From Mixta intestinalis (GTDB lineage Bacteria > Pseudomonadota > Gammaproteobacteria > Enterobacterales > Enterobacteriaceae): a stretch of DNA of 64,000 nucleotides. The stretch lies in NCBI RefSeq assembly GCF_009914055.1, contig NZ_CP028271.1:4092001-4156000 (forward strand). Direction: 5' to 3'. Made by a program: the position numbers and the translations under genes. Position 1 is the first letter of the stretch, and every line of letters begins with the position of its first letter. This document shows, piece by piece, positions 1 to 8,450 of the stretch. The notes below the pieces were generated by a model. It saw only the letters and a program-made list of their open reading frames with translations, did not search any database and was not told the DNA's origin.

Positions 1-160
1 CGTTAGATTTTGCCTTCCTCAGTTGATTTACAGAATAAATCTCCTGTTTAATGAACTGAAAAATAAAGTGTTATTAACAAAATAGATATGTGTTAAAGCT
101 AACTTATTCACATCAAAAGAATTTTGTTTAATAGTCCACCGAAAATAAACATAAGCAAAT

Positions 161-177
161 CACAACAGACACAACAG
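161..177 (+). promoter_or_regulatory. C/A-rich leader element, probable GcvB sRNA target
   Basis: The livK 5' leader contains the C/A-rich run CACAACAGACACAACAG just upstream of the GGGGA ribosome-binding site. In enterobacteria GcvB uses a G/U-rich seed to pair with such elements in the leaders of periplasmic amino-acid and peptide binding protein genes, livK among them. Seen: the motif and its place next to the Shine-Dalgarno. Inferred: pairing and repression, since the gcvB gene is not in the window. Confidence 0.55.
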
Positions 178-190
178 ATGGGGAAGTCGG

Positions 191-1306
191 ATGAATATCA
201 GTAAAGGGCGCGTAATGCTGGCAGGATGTGTGGCTTTGGCAATGAGTCATGCAGCGCTGGCGGAAGAGATCAAAGTGGCGATTGTTGGCGCAATGTCTGG
301 CCCGGTCGCGCAGTATGGCGATATGCAGTTCACCGGCGCGACGCAGGCCATCGCCGATATCAATGCCAAAGGCGGCGTAAACGGCAACAAACTGGTGGCG
401 GTAAAATATGATGATGCCTGCGATCCCAAGCAGGCGGTAGCGGTAGCGAACAAAGTGGTGAATGAAGGTATCCGCTACGTTATTGGTCACCTCTGCTCCT
501 CTTCCACACAGCCTGCGTCTGATATTTATGAAGATGAAGGCATATTAATGATCACGCCTGCGGCGACCGCAGCCGATCTGACTTCGCGCGGCTATCAGCT
601 GATTATGCGCACCACCGGCCTCGATTCCGATCAGGGACCAACCGCCGCTAAATATATCCTCGACGTTATTAAACCTCAGCGTATCGCTATCGTGCACGAC
701 AAGCAGCAGTATGGCGAAGGCCTGGCTCGCTCGGTGCAGGAGAGCCTGAAAAAAGCCAATGCGCCTGTCGCCCTGTTTGAAGGTATCACCGCTGGCGATA
801 AGGATTTTTCCACGCTGGTGGCGCGTCTGAAAAAAGAAAATATCGATTTTGTTTACTTTGGCGGCTACTACCCGGAGATGGGACAGATCGTGCGTCAGGC
901 TCGCGCGGCTGGCCTGAAGACCCAGTTTATGGGACCGGAAGGTGTGGGTAACGCCTCGCTCTCCAATATCGCCGGTGCGGCCTCCGAAGGCATGCTGGTG
1001 ACACTGCCAAAACGCTATGACCAGGTTGCCGCTAACCAGCCGATTGTTGATGCTATCAAAGCGAAAAAGCTGGACGCCACCGGGCCGTTCGTCTGGACCA
1101 CCTATGCGGCACTGCAATCGCTGGCTGCCGGTATCACGCGCAGCAAGAGCGAAGAACCGGCGGATATCGTAAAAAACCTCAAGGAAGGACAGCCGGTGCC
1201 AACCGTTATGGGTAACCTGAGCTGGGATCAGAAGGGCGATTTGAAAGGGTTTGAGTTCGGCGTATTTAAATGGCACGCCGACGGCACCTCCACCGCAGTG
1301 AAATAA
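191..1306 (+). CDS. livK: Leucine-specific periplasmic binding protein LivK
   Basis: Periplasmic solute receptor that delivers leucine to the LivHMGF ABC transporter. The 371-residue protein has a Sec signal peptide ending in AALA (cleavage after about residue 24). The mature part opens with IKVAIVGAMSGPVAQYGDM, typical of the type I periplasmic binding fold (Leu/Ile/Val receptor family). Two cysteines, in YDDACDPKQAV and IGHLCSSS, are placed as in LivJ/LivK and probably form the conserved disulfide. Length and sequence match E. coli LivK closely. It is the first gene of the liv operon. A stem-loop between it and livH probably allows more receptor than membrane protein to be made. LivJ would be the alternative call, but the position directly before livH favours LivK. 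Confidence 0.93.
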   Translation: MNISKGRVMLAGCVALAMSHAALAEEIKVAIVGAMSGPVAQYGDMQFTGATQAIADINAKGGVNGNKLVAVKYDDACDPKQAVAVANKVVNEGIRYVIGHLCSSSTQPASDIYEDEGILMITPAATAADLTSRGYQLIMRTTGLDSDQGPTAAKYILDVIKPQRIAIVHDKQQYGEGLARSVQESLKKANAPVALFEGITAGDKDFSTLVARLKKENIDFVYFGGYYPEMGQIVRQARAAGLKTQFMGPEGVGNASLSNIAGAASEGMLVTLPKRYDQVAANQPIVDAIKAKKLDATGPFVWTTYAALQSLAAGITRSKSEEPADIVKNLKEGQPVPTVMGNLSWDQKGDLKGFEFGVFKWHADGTSTAVK

Positions 1307-1340
1307 CTGACGTTACCGATCGCACGTTATTCAGCAGTCC

Positions 1341-1362
1341 GGGGCCAGAGTTTTCTGGCCCC
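1341..1362 (+). terminator. Intercistronic stem-loop between livK and livH
   Basis: A perfect 9-bp stem (GGGGCCAGA / TCTGGCCCC) with a GTTT loop lies in the 134-nt gap after livK. No T-run follows. It is therefore more likely an attenuator or 3' stabiliser that gives livK excess expression than a full terminator. Confidence 0.5.
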
Positions 1363-1440
1363 AGGCCGCTCCTGCATTTGATAAAGACGGACGTTTTCTC
1401 GCTGTAGGCCATGCCGCTCAGCTTTGTTGGGGTTTAAATT

Positions 1441-2367
1441 ATGTCCGAGCAGTTCCTCTATTTTCTACAGCAGTTGCTTAATGGCGTGACCTTAGGCAGC
1501 ACCTACGCGCTGATCGCCATCGGCTACACCATGGTGTACGGCATTATCGGCATGATTAACTTCGCGCATGGCGAAGTGTATATGATCGGCAGCTATGTCT
1601 CTTTTATCGTGATTGCCGCGTTGATGATGGTCGGTATTGATACCAGCTGGCTGCTAATTGGCGTGGGTTTTCTCGCCGCCATCGTGATTGCCAGCGCTTA
1701 TGGCTGGAGCATTGAGCGCGTCGCCTATAAGCCAGTGCGTTCATCAAAGCGCCTGATTGCGCTGATCTCCGCCATCGGCATGTCCGTTTTCCTGCAAAAC
1801 TACGTCAGTCTGACGCAGGGCTCGCGCGATCTGGCGCTGCCGGGCCTGGTCAGCGGGCAGCTAACGCTGGGGGAGAGCAACGGCTTTGCCGCTACCATCA
1901 GTACGATGCAGGTGGTGATTTGGCTGGTAACGTTCTGTGCCATGCTGGCGCTGACGCTGTTTATCCGTTACTCGCGTATGGGCCGCGCCTGCCGCGCCTG
2001 TGCTGAAGATCTGAAAATGGCCAGCCTGCTGGGGATTAATACCGATCGTGTTATCTCGCTGACCTTTGTTATCGGCGCGGCAATGGCGGCGGTGGCGGGC
2101 GTACTGCTGGGGCAGTTTTACGGCGTGATCAATCCTTATATAGGCTTTATGGCGGGTATGAAAGCCTTTACCGCTGCGGTGTTGGGCGGCATCGGTAGCA
2201 TTCCCGGTGCCATGCTGGGCGGCCTGGTATTGGGTATCGCCGAAGCGCTGACCTCTGCCTATCTCAGTACCGAATATAAAGATGTGGTCTCTTTTGCATT
2301 GCTGATTGTGGTGCTGCTGGTGATGCCTACCGGCATTCTTGGTCGCCCGGAGGTAGAAAAAGTATGA
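1441..2367 (+). CDS. livH: Branched-chain amino acid ABC transporter permease LivH
   Basis: One of the two membrane-spanning subunits of the high-affinity leucine/isoleucine/valine importer. The 308-residue protein is strongly hydrophobic with about eight membrane segments. It carries the family landmark MINFAHGEVYMIGSY near the N-terminus and a conserved cytoplasmic loop around GRACRACAEDLKMASLLGI, which contacts the ATPases. Length equals that of E. coli LivH. Its stop overlaps the livM start by 4 nt, which indicates translational coupling. Confidence 0.94.
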   Translation: MSEQFLYFLQQLLNGVTLGSTYALIAIGYTMVYGIIGMINFAHGEVYMIGSYVSFIVIAALMMVGIDTSWLLIGVGFLAAIVIASAYGWSIERVAYKPVRSSKRLIALISAIGMSVFLQNYVSLTQGSRDLALPGLVSGQLTLGESNGFAATISTMQVVIWLVTFCAMLALTLFIRYSRMGRACRACAEDLKMASLLGINTDRVISLTFVIGAAMAAVAGVLLGQFYGVINPYIGFMAGMKAFTAAVLGGIGSIPGAMLGGLVLGIAEALTSAYLSTEYKDVVSFALLIVVLLVMPTGILGRPEVEKV

Positions 2368-3638
2368 AGCCCGCCCATCTGGTGAATGCCATTATTTCAG
2401 CGCTGATGCTGCTGATTCTGGCCGCGTTCTTTATGGGGCTGCGGCTTAACCTCGACGGCACGCGGCTGGTGGTAGAAAACGCGGGCAGCGTGCGCTGGAA
2501 CTGGATTGCCGTCGGCTGCGCCGTGGTGTTTATCTTTCAGCTACTGCGCCCGCTGTTTGCCCGCAGCCTGAAGCGTAGCGGCAAGAAAGGCTTTGTACTG
2601 CCGAGCTTTGACGGCAGCACGGCAAAGCAGAAGCTGCTAGCGCTGCTGTTTATCGCTGCGGCGGTCATCTGGCCGTTTATCGTTTCACGCGGCACGGTGG
2701 ATATCGCTACCCTGACGTTGATCTATGTGATGCTTGGCCTGGGGCTGAACGTGGTAGTGGGGTTGTCCGGCCTGCTGGTATTAGGCTACGGCGGCTTCTA
2801 TGCCATCGGTGCCTACACCTTTGCGCTGCTGAATCACTACTACGGCCTCGGTTTCTGGCAGTGCCTGCCGCTGGCGGGGCTGGTCGCGGCACTGTTTGGC
2901 CTGCTGCTGGGCTTCCCGGTATTGCGCCTGCGCGGTGACTATCTGGCTATTGTGACGCTCGGCTTCGGCGAGATCGTGCGTATTCTGCTGCTGAATAATA
3001 CGGCCTTTACCGGCGGTCCGAACGGTATCAGCCAGATCCCGAAACCGACCTTTTTTGGTCTGGAGTTTAACCGCAGCCCGCGCGACGGCGGCTGGGACAC
3101 CTTTCATCACTTTTTCGGCCTGAAGTATGACCCCAGCGACCGCATTATTTTCCTCTATCTGGTGGCGCTGTTGCTGGTGGTGCTGACGCTGTTTGTTATC
3201 AATCGGCTGCTGCGTATGCCGCTGGGACGCGCCTGGGAAGCGCTGCGCGAAGATGAAATCGCCTGTCGTTCGCTGGGACTTAGCCCAACGCGCATCAAGC
3301 TGACCGCCTTTACCATCAGCGCCGCCTTTGCCGGTTTCGCCGGTAGCCTGTTCGCCGCACGTCAGGGCTTTATCAGCCCGGAATCTTTTACCTTTGCTGA
3401 GTCGGCGTTTGTGCTGGCGATTGTGGTACTGGGCGGTATGGGATCGCAGCTGGCGGTCATTCTGGCGGCAATATTGCTGGTGGTTTCCCGCGAGCTGATG
3501 CGTGATTTAAACGAGTACAGCATGCTGGTGCTGGGCGCGCTGATGGTGCTGATGATGATCTGGCGTCCACAGGGGCTGCTGCCGATGCAGCGCCCGCACC
3601 TGAAGCTGAAGCGTAATCAACCGGGGGAGCAGGCATGA
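2364..3638 (+). CDS. livM: Branched-chain amino acid ABC transporter permease LivM
   Basis: Second membrane subunit of the Liv importer, pairing with LivH. The 424-residue protein has an N-terminal extension of about 100 residues with extra hydrophobic segments, as in enterobacterial LivM. The conserved core follows (GLGLNVVVGLSGLLVLGYGG; LRLRGDYLAIVTLGFGEIVR), and then the ATPase-coupling loop around GRAWEALREDEIACRSLG. It overlaps livH by 4 nt and livG by 4 nt, so the operon is tightly coupled. Confidence 0.94.
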   Translation: MKPAHLVNAIISALMLLILAAFFMGLRLNLDGTRLVVENAGSVRWNWIAVGCAVVFIFQLLRPLFARSLKRSGKKGFVLPSFDGSTAKQKLLALLFIAAAVIWPFIVSRGTVDIATLTLIYVMLGLGLNVVVGLSGLLVLGYGGFYAIGAYTFALLNHYYGLGFWQCLPLAGLVAALFGLLLGFPVLRLRGDYLAIVTLGFGEIVRILLLNNTAFTGGPNGISQIPKPTFFGLEFNRSPRDGGWDTFHHFFGLKYDPSDRIIFLYLVALLLVVLTLFVINRLLRMPLGRAWEALREDEIACRSLGLSPTRIKLTAFTISAAFAGFAGSLFAARQGFISPESFTFAESAFVLAIVVLGGMGSQLAVILAAILLVVSRELMRDLNEYSMLVLGALMVLMMIWRPQGLLPMQRPHLKLKRNQPGEQA

Positions 3639-4402
3639 ATCAGCCCTTACTGGTCGTGAACGGCCTGATGATGCGCTTTGGCGGCCTGCTGGCGGTGAAT
3701 AACGTGGCGCTTGAGCTGCGTCAGCAGGAGATCGTTTCACTGATTGGCCCGAACGGTGCGGGAAAAACCACCGTCTTTAACTGTCTGACCGGTTTCTATA
3801 AGCCGACCGGCGGCACCATTATGCTGCGCGATCGCCAGCTTGCCGGGCTGCCGGGTCAGCAGATTGCCCGTATGGGTATCGTGCGTACTTTCCAGCACGT
3901 GCGCCTGTTCCGTGAAATGACGGTGATTGAAAACCTGCTGGTGGCGCAGCATCAGCATCTGAAAAGCGGTCTTTTTTCCGGCCTGCTGAAAACGCCAGCC
4001 TTCCGCCGCAGCGAAAGCGAGGCGCTCGATTTTGCCGCCGGCTGGCTACAGCGCGTCGGGCTGCTGGAAATGGCGAACCGTCAGGCGGGTAACCTGGCCT
4101 ATGGACAACAGCGACGGCTGGAGATCGCCCGCTGTATGGTGACGCGCCCGGAAATCCTGATGCTGGATGAACCTGCGGCGGGCCTTAACCCGAAAGAGAC
4201 GCACGAGCTGGATGCGCTGATTGCCGAGCTACGCGGCGAGCACAAGGTGTCGGTATTGCTGATTGAGCATGATATGAAGCTGGTGATGGGCATTTCCGAT
4301 CGGATTTACGTGGTTAATCAGGGAACGCCGCTGGCAAACGGCACGCCGGAAGAGATACGCAACAACCCGGATGTGATCCGCGCCTATTTAGGGGAGGCAT
4401 AA
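3635..4402 (+). CDS. livG: Branched-chain amino acid ABC transporter ATPase LivG
   Basis: One of two different ATP-hydrolysing subunits of the Liv importer, on the cytoplasmic face. The Walker A motif GPNGAGKTT is at residues 38-46. An ABC signature variant YGQQRRLEIAR precedes Walker B (ILMLDEPAAG), followed by the H-loop in LLIEHDMKLVM. The 255-residue length matches E. coli. It overlaps livM by 4 nt and is followed directly by livF. Confidence 0.95.
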   Translation: MNQPLLVVNGLMMRFGGLLAVNNVALELRQQEIVSLIGPNGAGKTTVFNCLTGFYKPTGGTIMLRDRQLAGLPGQQIARMGIVRTFQHVRLFREMTVIENLLVAQHQHLKSGLFSGLLKTPAFRRSESEALDFAAGWLQRVGLLEMANRQAGNLAYGQQRRLEIARCMVTRPEILMLDEPAAGLNPKETHELDALIAELRGEHKVSVLLIEHDMKLVMGISDRIYVVNQGTPLANGTPEEIRNNPDVIRAYLGEA

Positions 4403-4403
4403 T

Positions 4404-5117
4404 ATGGCGACGCCGATTTTAACGCTCAGCAACGTCAGCGCGCACTACGGCAAGATTCAGGCTCTGCATCAGGTCAGCCTGCATATTCAGCAGGGAGAAA
4501 TCGTTACGCTGATTGGTGCCAACGGTGCCGGAAAAACCACGCTGCTCGGCACGCTGTGCGGCGAACCGCGTGCGTCCGAAGGAACGGTCACCTTTGACGG
4601 TAAAGCGATCACCGACTGGCAAACGGCGCGTATCATGCGCGAGGCGATCGCCATTGTGCCGGAGGGACGGCGGGTGTTTTCACGTATGACGGTGGAGGAA
4701 AATCTGGCGATGGGCGGCTTCTTTGCCAGCCGCCAGCAATACCAACAGCGTATCGAACGTGTATACCATCTTTTTCCGCGCCTGCTGGAGCGACGGGTAC
4801 AGCGTGCCGGTACCATGTCCGGTGGTGAGCAGCAAATGCTGGCTATTGGACGTGCGCTGATGAGCCAGCCGCGCCTGCTGCTGCTGGATGAGCCGTCGCT
4901 TGGTCTGGCACCAATCATCATTCAGCAAATTTTCGAGACTATCGAGCAGCTGCGTCAGGAAGGCATGACTATCTTTCTGGTAGAGCAGAACGCTAACCAG
5001 GCGCTGAAGCTGGCCGATCGCGGCTACGTGCTGGAAAACGGGCGCGTGGTGCTGGAAGATAGCGGCGATGCGCTGTTGGCGAATGAGGCAGTGCGTAGCG
5101 CCTATCTGGGCGCGTAA
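4404..5117 (+). CDS. livF: Branched-chain amino acid ABC transporter ATPase LivF
   Basis: Second ATPase subunit of the Liv importer and last gene of the operon. Walker A GANGAGKTT lies at residues 38-46, the signature MSGGEQQMLAIGRAL follows, then Walker B LLLLDEPSLGL and the H-loop region FLVEQNANQAL. Length is 237 residues, as in E. coli. The start lies 1 nt after the livG stop. A strong stem-loop follows the stop codon. Confidence 0.95.
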   Translation: MATPILTLSNVSAHYGKIQALHQVSLHIQQGEIVTLIGANGAGKTTLLGTLCGEPRASEGTVTFDGKAITDWQTARIMREAIAIVPEGRRVFSRMTVEENLAMGGFFASRQQYQQRIERVYHLFPRLLERRVQRAGTMSGGEQQMLAIGRALMSQPRLLLLDEPSLGLAPIIIQQIFETIEQLRQEGMTIFLVEQNANQALKLADRGYVLENGRVVLEDSGDALLANEAVRSAYLGA

Positions 5118-5122
5118 CAAGA

Positions 5123-5160
5123 GGCTGCCCGGTTGGTGCCGGGCAGCCGCTTTAATCTTT
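5123..5160 (+). terminator. Rho-independent terminator of the liv operon
   Basis: A 10-bp GC-rich stem (GGCTGCCCGG / CCGGGCAGCC) with a 6-nt loop begins 5 nt after the livF stop and is followed by a T-rich tail (TTTAATCTTT). Confidence 0.8.
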
Positions 5161-5212
5161 CATACCAGGCGGCGCAGGCCGCCATTTCATCAGGCCAGGC
5201 TCTGCAATCTGG

Positions 5213-5252
5213 CTGTCATTTCTCCGTCATTTAACGGTTATCTTTCCGTCAT
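5213..5252 (+). promoter_or_regulatory. Tandem Pho box (PhoB sites) upstream of ugpB
   Basis: Four 7-mers resembling CTGTCAT repeat with an exact 11-nt period: CTGTCAT (5213), CCGTCAT (5224), CGGTTAT (5235) and CCGTCAT (5246), separated by 4-nt AT-rich linkers. This is the layout of two adjacent PhoB boxes, which replace the -35 element. A -10-like CATGTT lies about 10 nt downstream (5263-5268). It predicts induction of ugpBAECQ by phosphate starvation, as known for E. coli ugp. Confidence 0.85.
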
Positions 5253-5328
5253 TTTCCCGTGTCATGTTACTTCGCGAACTGAAAAAAACCTGATTTCGTA
5301 CAGACCTACAATGTCACAGGAAAATGAT

Positions 5329-6648
5329 ATGTCCTCTCTTACGTTTCGTCATACGGCTCTCAGCGTGCTGCTGGGGCTGGCTCTGAGCAGCAACGCCCTG
5401 GCCGCGACGGACATTCCGTTCTGGCACTCAATGGAAGGCGAATTAGGTAAAGAAGTGGATTCGCTGGCAGCACGTTTCAACCAGGCTCATCCCGATTACC
5501 ACATCGTTCCGGTCTACAAAGGCAACTATGAGCAGAGCCTGGCGGCGGGCATCGCTGCGGTTCGTACCGGCAAAGCACCGGCGATTTTACAGGTTTACGA
5601 AGTTGGTACCGCCACCATGATGGCTTCGCGCGCTATCAAGCCGGTCTATCAGGTGTTTAACGATGCGGGCATCAGGTTCGACGAGAGCCAGTTTGTGCCA
5701 ACGGTTGCTGGTTACTACACCGAGGCAAAGAGCGGTCATCTGCTGTCGCAGCCGTTTAACAGTTCCACGCCGGTGCTTTATTACAACAAAGACGCGTTTA
5801 AAAAAGCGGGACTCGATCCTGAACAGCCGCCAAAAACCTGGCAGCAGCTGGCAAAAGATACCGCAGCGCTGCGTAAAGCGGGTATCAGGTGCGGCTATGC
5901 CAGCGGCTGGCAGGGCTGGATTCAGATTGAAAACTTCAGCGCCTGGCACGGCCTGCCGGTAGCGACGGAAAACAACGGCTTCGGCGGCACCAGCGCGCAG
6001 CTGATTTTTAATAAACCGGAGCAGGTGCGCCATATCGCCATGCTGGAAGCAATGAACAAGGAAGGGGATTTCACCTATTTTGGCCGTAAGGATGAATCTA
6101 CCGAGAAGTTTTATAATGGCGACTGTGCGATGACCACCGCCTCCTCCGGCTCGCTGGCGGATATTCGTCAGCACGCCAAATTCAGTTACGGCGTAGGCAT
6201 GATGCCTTATGACGAGAGCGTGCCCAACGCGCCGCAAAACGCCATCATCGGCGGTGCCAGCCTGTGGGTAATGCAGGGCAAAGATAACAACACCTATAAA
6301 GGTGTCGCGGAGTTCCTGCAATTCCTGACCCAGCCGGAAATTGCCGCCGAATGGCATCAAAAAACCGGCTATCTGCCAGTGACAAAGGCCGCTTATGATT
6401 TGACGCGTCAGCAGGGCTACTATGCGCAAAATCCCGGCGCGGATATCGCCACCCGCCAGATGCTGAACAAGCCGCCGCTGCCGTTCACCAGGGGGCTGCG
6501 TCTTGGCAATATGCCACAGATCCGCACTATCGTTGATGAAGAGCTGGAGAGCGTCTGGAGCGGCGGTAAAACGCCACAGGCAGCGCTGGATAGCGCCGTA
6601 CAGCGCGGCAATCTGCTGCTGCGTCGCTTTGAGCAACAGGTGAAATAA
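5329..6648 (+). CDS. ugpB: sn-glycerol-3-phosphate periplasmic binding protein UgpB
   Basis: Periplasmic receptor for glycerol-3-phosphate and glycerophosphodiesters. It feeds the UgpAEC transporter. The ATG at 5329 is chosen because AGGA lies 7 nt upstream and translation from it gives a 439-residue protein with a proper signal peptide (LSSNALAA, cleavage after about residue 26). The reading frame stays open further upstream but would run into the livF terminator. The mature protein begins TDIPFWHSMEGELGKEVDSL, a hallmark of UgpB. Substrate-binding stretches such as GCGYASGWQGW-like RCGYASGWQGWIQ and IIGGASLWVM are conserved. First gene of ugpBAECQ, under a tandem Pho box. Confidence 0.94.
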   Translation: MSSLTFRHTALSVLLGLALSSNALAATDIPFWHSMEGELGKEVDSLAARFNQAHPDYHIVPVYKGNYEQSLAAGIAAVRTGKAPAILQVYEVGTATMMASRAIKPVYQVFNDAGIRFDESQFVPTVAGYYTEAKSGHLLSQPFNSSTPVLYYNKDAFKKAGLDPEQPPKTWQQLAKDTAALRKAGIRCGYASGWQGWIQIENFSAWHGLPVATENNGFGGTSAQLIFNKPEQVRHIAMLEAMNKEGDFTYFGRKDESTEKFYNGDCAMTTASSGSLADIRQHAKFSYGVGMMPYDESVPNAPQNAIIGGASLWVMQGKDNNTYKGVAEFLQFLTQPEIAAEWHQKTGYLPVTKAAYDLTRQQGYYAQNPGADIATRQMLNKPPLPFTRGLRLGNMPQIRTIVDEELESVWSGGKTPQAALDSAVQRGNLLLRRFEQQVK

Positions 6649-6717
6649 CCCTGAGTCGGGCGGCGCGAGCGGCCCGGCGCGTTGCTGATTTTTACCAGCC
6701 TGCTATGGAATGACTTC

Positions 6718-7605
6718 ATGTCCAGCTCTCGTCCCGTTTTTCATTCGCGCTGGCTGCCGTGGGCGCTGGTGCTGCCTCAATTGCTGATTACGCTGATTTT
6801 TTTTATCTGGCCCGCCGGGGAAGCGCTCTGGTATTCGGTGCAAAGCGTCGATCCGTTCGGCTTTTCCAGCACCTTTGTTGGCCTGGAGAATTTCCGCCGC
6901 CTGCTGGATGACAGCTATTATCTGGCCTCTTTCTGGACCACGCTGCTGTTCAGCGCGCTGGTGACCGGCTGCGGGCTGATGATTTCGCTGCTGTTCGCCG
7001 CGCTGGCGGATTATGTGCTGCGCCTGCGCCGCTTCTATCAGACGTTGCTGCTGCTGCCCTATGCGGTAGCGCCCGCGATCGCGGCGGTGCTGTGGATGTT
7101 CCTGTTTAATCCCGGCATCGGCCTGATTAGCCATTTTTTGCATGAGCTGGGCTACAGCTGGAACCATGCGCAGAGCAGCGGTCAGGCGATGTTTCTGGTG
7201 GTGCTGGCTTCGGTCTGGCAGCAGATCAGCTATAACTTTCTGTTTTTCTTCGCGGCGTTACAGTCAATTCCGCGCTCGCTGGTAGAGGCTGCCGCCATTG
7301 ATGGTGCCGGGCCGCTGCGGCGCTTTTTTCATCTCTCGTTGCCGCTGATCGCGCCGGTGAGCTTCTTTTTGCTGGTGGTCAATCTGGTCTACGCCTTTTT
7401 CGACACCTTCCCGGTAATCGATGCGGCAACCCAGGGCGGGCCGGTACAGGCAACCACCACGCTGATTTATAAAATCTATCGCGAAGGGTTTGCCGGGCTG
7501 GATCTCTCCTCCTCCGCCGCGCAGTCGGTGGTCCTGATGTTGCTGGTAATCATGTTAACGGTGATCCAGTTCCGCTACGTCGAACGTAAGGTGCGTTATC
7601 AATGA
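6718..7605 (+). CDS. ugpA: Glycerol-3-phosphate ABC transporter permease UgpA
   Basis: Inner-membrane subunit of the Ugp importer. Translation from the ATG at 6718 (GGA 8 nt upstream) gives 295 residues beginning MSSSRPVFHSRW, the same start and length as E. coli UgpA. An upstream in-frame start would add 12 residues not seen in the family. About six membrane segments are visible. The EAA loop that docks on the ATPase reads VEAAAIDGAGPLRRFFHLSLP. It overlaps ugpE by 4 nt. Confidence 0.94.
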   Translation: MSSSRPVFHSRWLPWALVLPQLLITLIFFIWPAGEALWYSVQSVDPFGFSSTFVGLENFRRLLDDSYYLASFWTTLLFSALVTGCGLMISLLFAALADYVLRLRRFYQTLLLLPYAVAPAIAAVLWMFLFNPGIGLISHFLHELGYSWNHAQSSGQAMFLVVLASVWQQISYNFLFFFAALQSIPRSLVEAAAIDGAGPLRRFFHLSLPLIAPVSFFLLVVNLVYAFFDTFPVIDAATQGGPVQATTTLIYKIYREGFAGLDLSSSAAQSVVLMLLVIMLTVIQFRYVERKVRYQ

Positions 7606-8447
7606 TTGAAAACCGACGCGGGCTGGATATTTTCAGCCACCTGATGCTGACTCTCGGCATCTTAACCATCCTGTTTCCGCTGTGGGTGGCGTTTGTCGCC
7701 GCCACGCTGGACAACCAGCAGATTTTTCAGGTGCCGATGACGCTGATCCCCGGCAACCAGCTATGGCATAACCTGCGTGAAATCTGGCTGCATGGCGTCA
7801 GCAGCAACAGCGCGCCAATGAGTGTGCTGTTGATCAACAGTACGCTGATGGCGCTGGGCATTACGTGCGGCAAAATCATCGTCTCGATCCTGTCCGCCTT
7901 TGCGCTGGTCTGGTTCCGCTTTCCGCTGCGTAACCTGGTGTTCTGGATGATTTTTATCACCCTGATGCTGCCGGTAGAGGTGCGCATCTTCCCAACGGTA
8001 GAGGTGGTGGCGAATCTTCAGCTGCTCGACAGCTACAGCGGCTTAACGCTGCCGCTGATGGCGTCGGCAACCGCTACCTTTCTTTTTCGTCAGTTTTTTC
8101 TTTCGCTGCCGGATGAGTTGATAGAGGCGGCGCGTATTGACGGCGCGGGGCCGATGCGTTTTTTCCGCGATATCGTACTGCCGCTGTCGCGTACCAATCT
8201 GGCGGCGCTGTTCGTGATTACCTTTATCTACGGCTGGAATCAGTACCTCTGGCCTATTTTGATCACCAGCGACGCGCAGATGGGCACGGCGGTAGCCGGG
8301 ATCCGCAGTATGATCTCTTCCGGCGAAGGCACAACGCAGTGGAATCTGGTGATGGCGGCGATGCTGCTGACGCTGATCCCGCCGATCGTGGTGGTGATGG
8401 TAATGCAGCGGGCATTTGTGCGTGGTCTGGTTGAAAGCGAGAAATAA
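7602..8447 (+). CDS. ugpE: Glycerol-3-phosphate ABC transporter permease UgpE
   Basis: Second permease subunit of the Ugp importer, 281 residues as in E. coli. It has six hydrophobic segments and a clear EAA motif (LIEAARIDGAGPMRFFRDIVLP). The ATG overlaps the ugpA stop by 4 nt. UgpC follows after 3 nt. Confidence 0.95.
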   Translation: MIENRRGLDIFSHLMLTLGILTILFPLWVAFVAATLDNQQIFQVPMTLIPGNQLWHNLREIWLHGVSSNSAPMSVLLINSTLMALGITCGKIIVSILSAFALVWFRFPLRNLVFWMIFITLMLPVEVRIFPTVEVVANLQLLDSYSGLTLPLMASATATFLFRQFFLSLPDELIEAARIDGAGPMRFFRDIVLPLSRTNLAALFVITFIYGWNQYLWPILITSDAQMGTAVAGIRSMISSGEGTTQWNLVMAAMLLTLIPPIVVVMVMQRAFVRGLVESEK

Positions 8448-8450
8448 ACA

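Noticed and set aside
128..490. 120-codon minus-strand frame across the livK start
   Set aside because: It is antisense to the well-supported livK coding region, a common artefact of its codon structure.
5587..6636. 349-codon minus-strand frame opposite ugpB
   Set aside because: Long, but fully antisense to ugpB in a GC-rich gene where the complementary frame stays open by codon bias.
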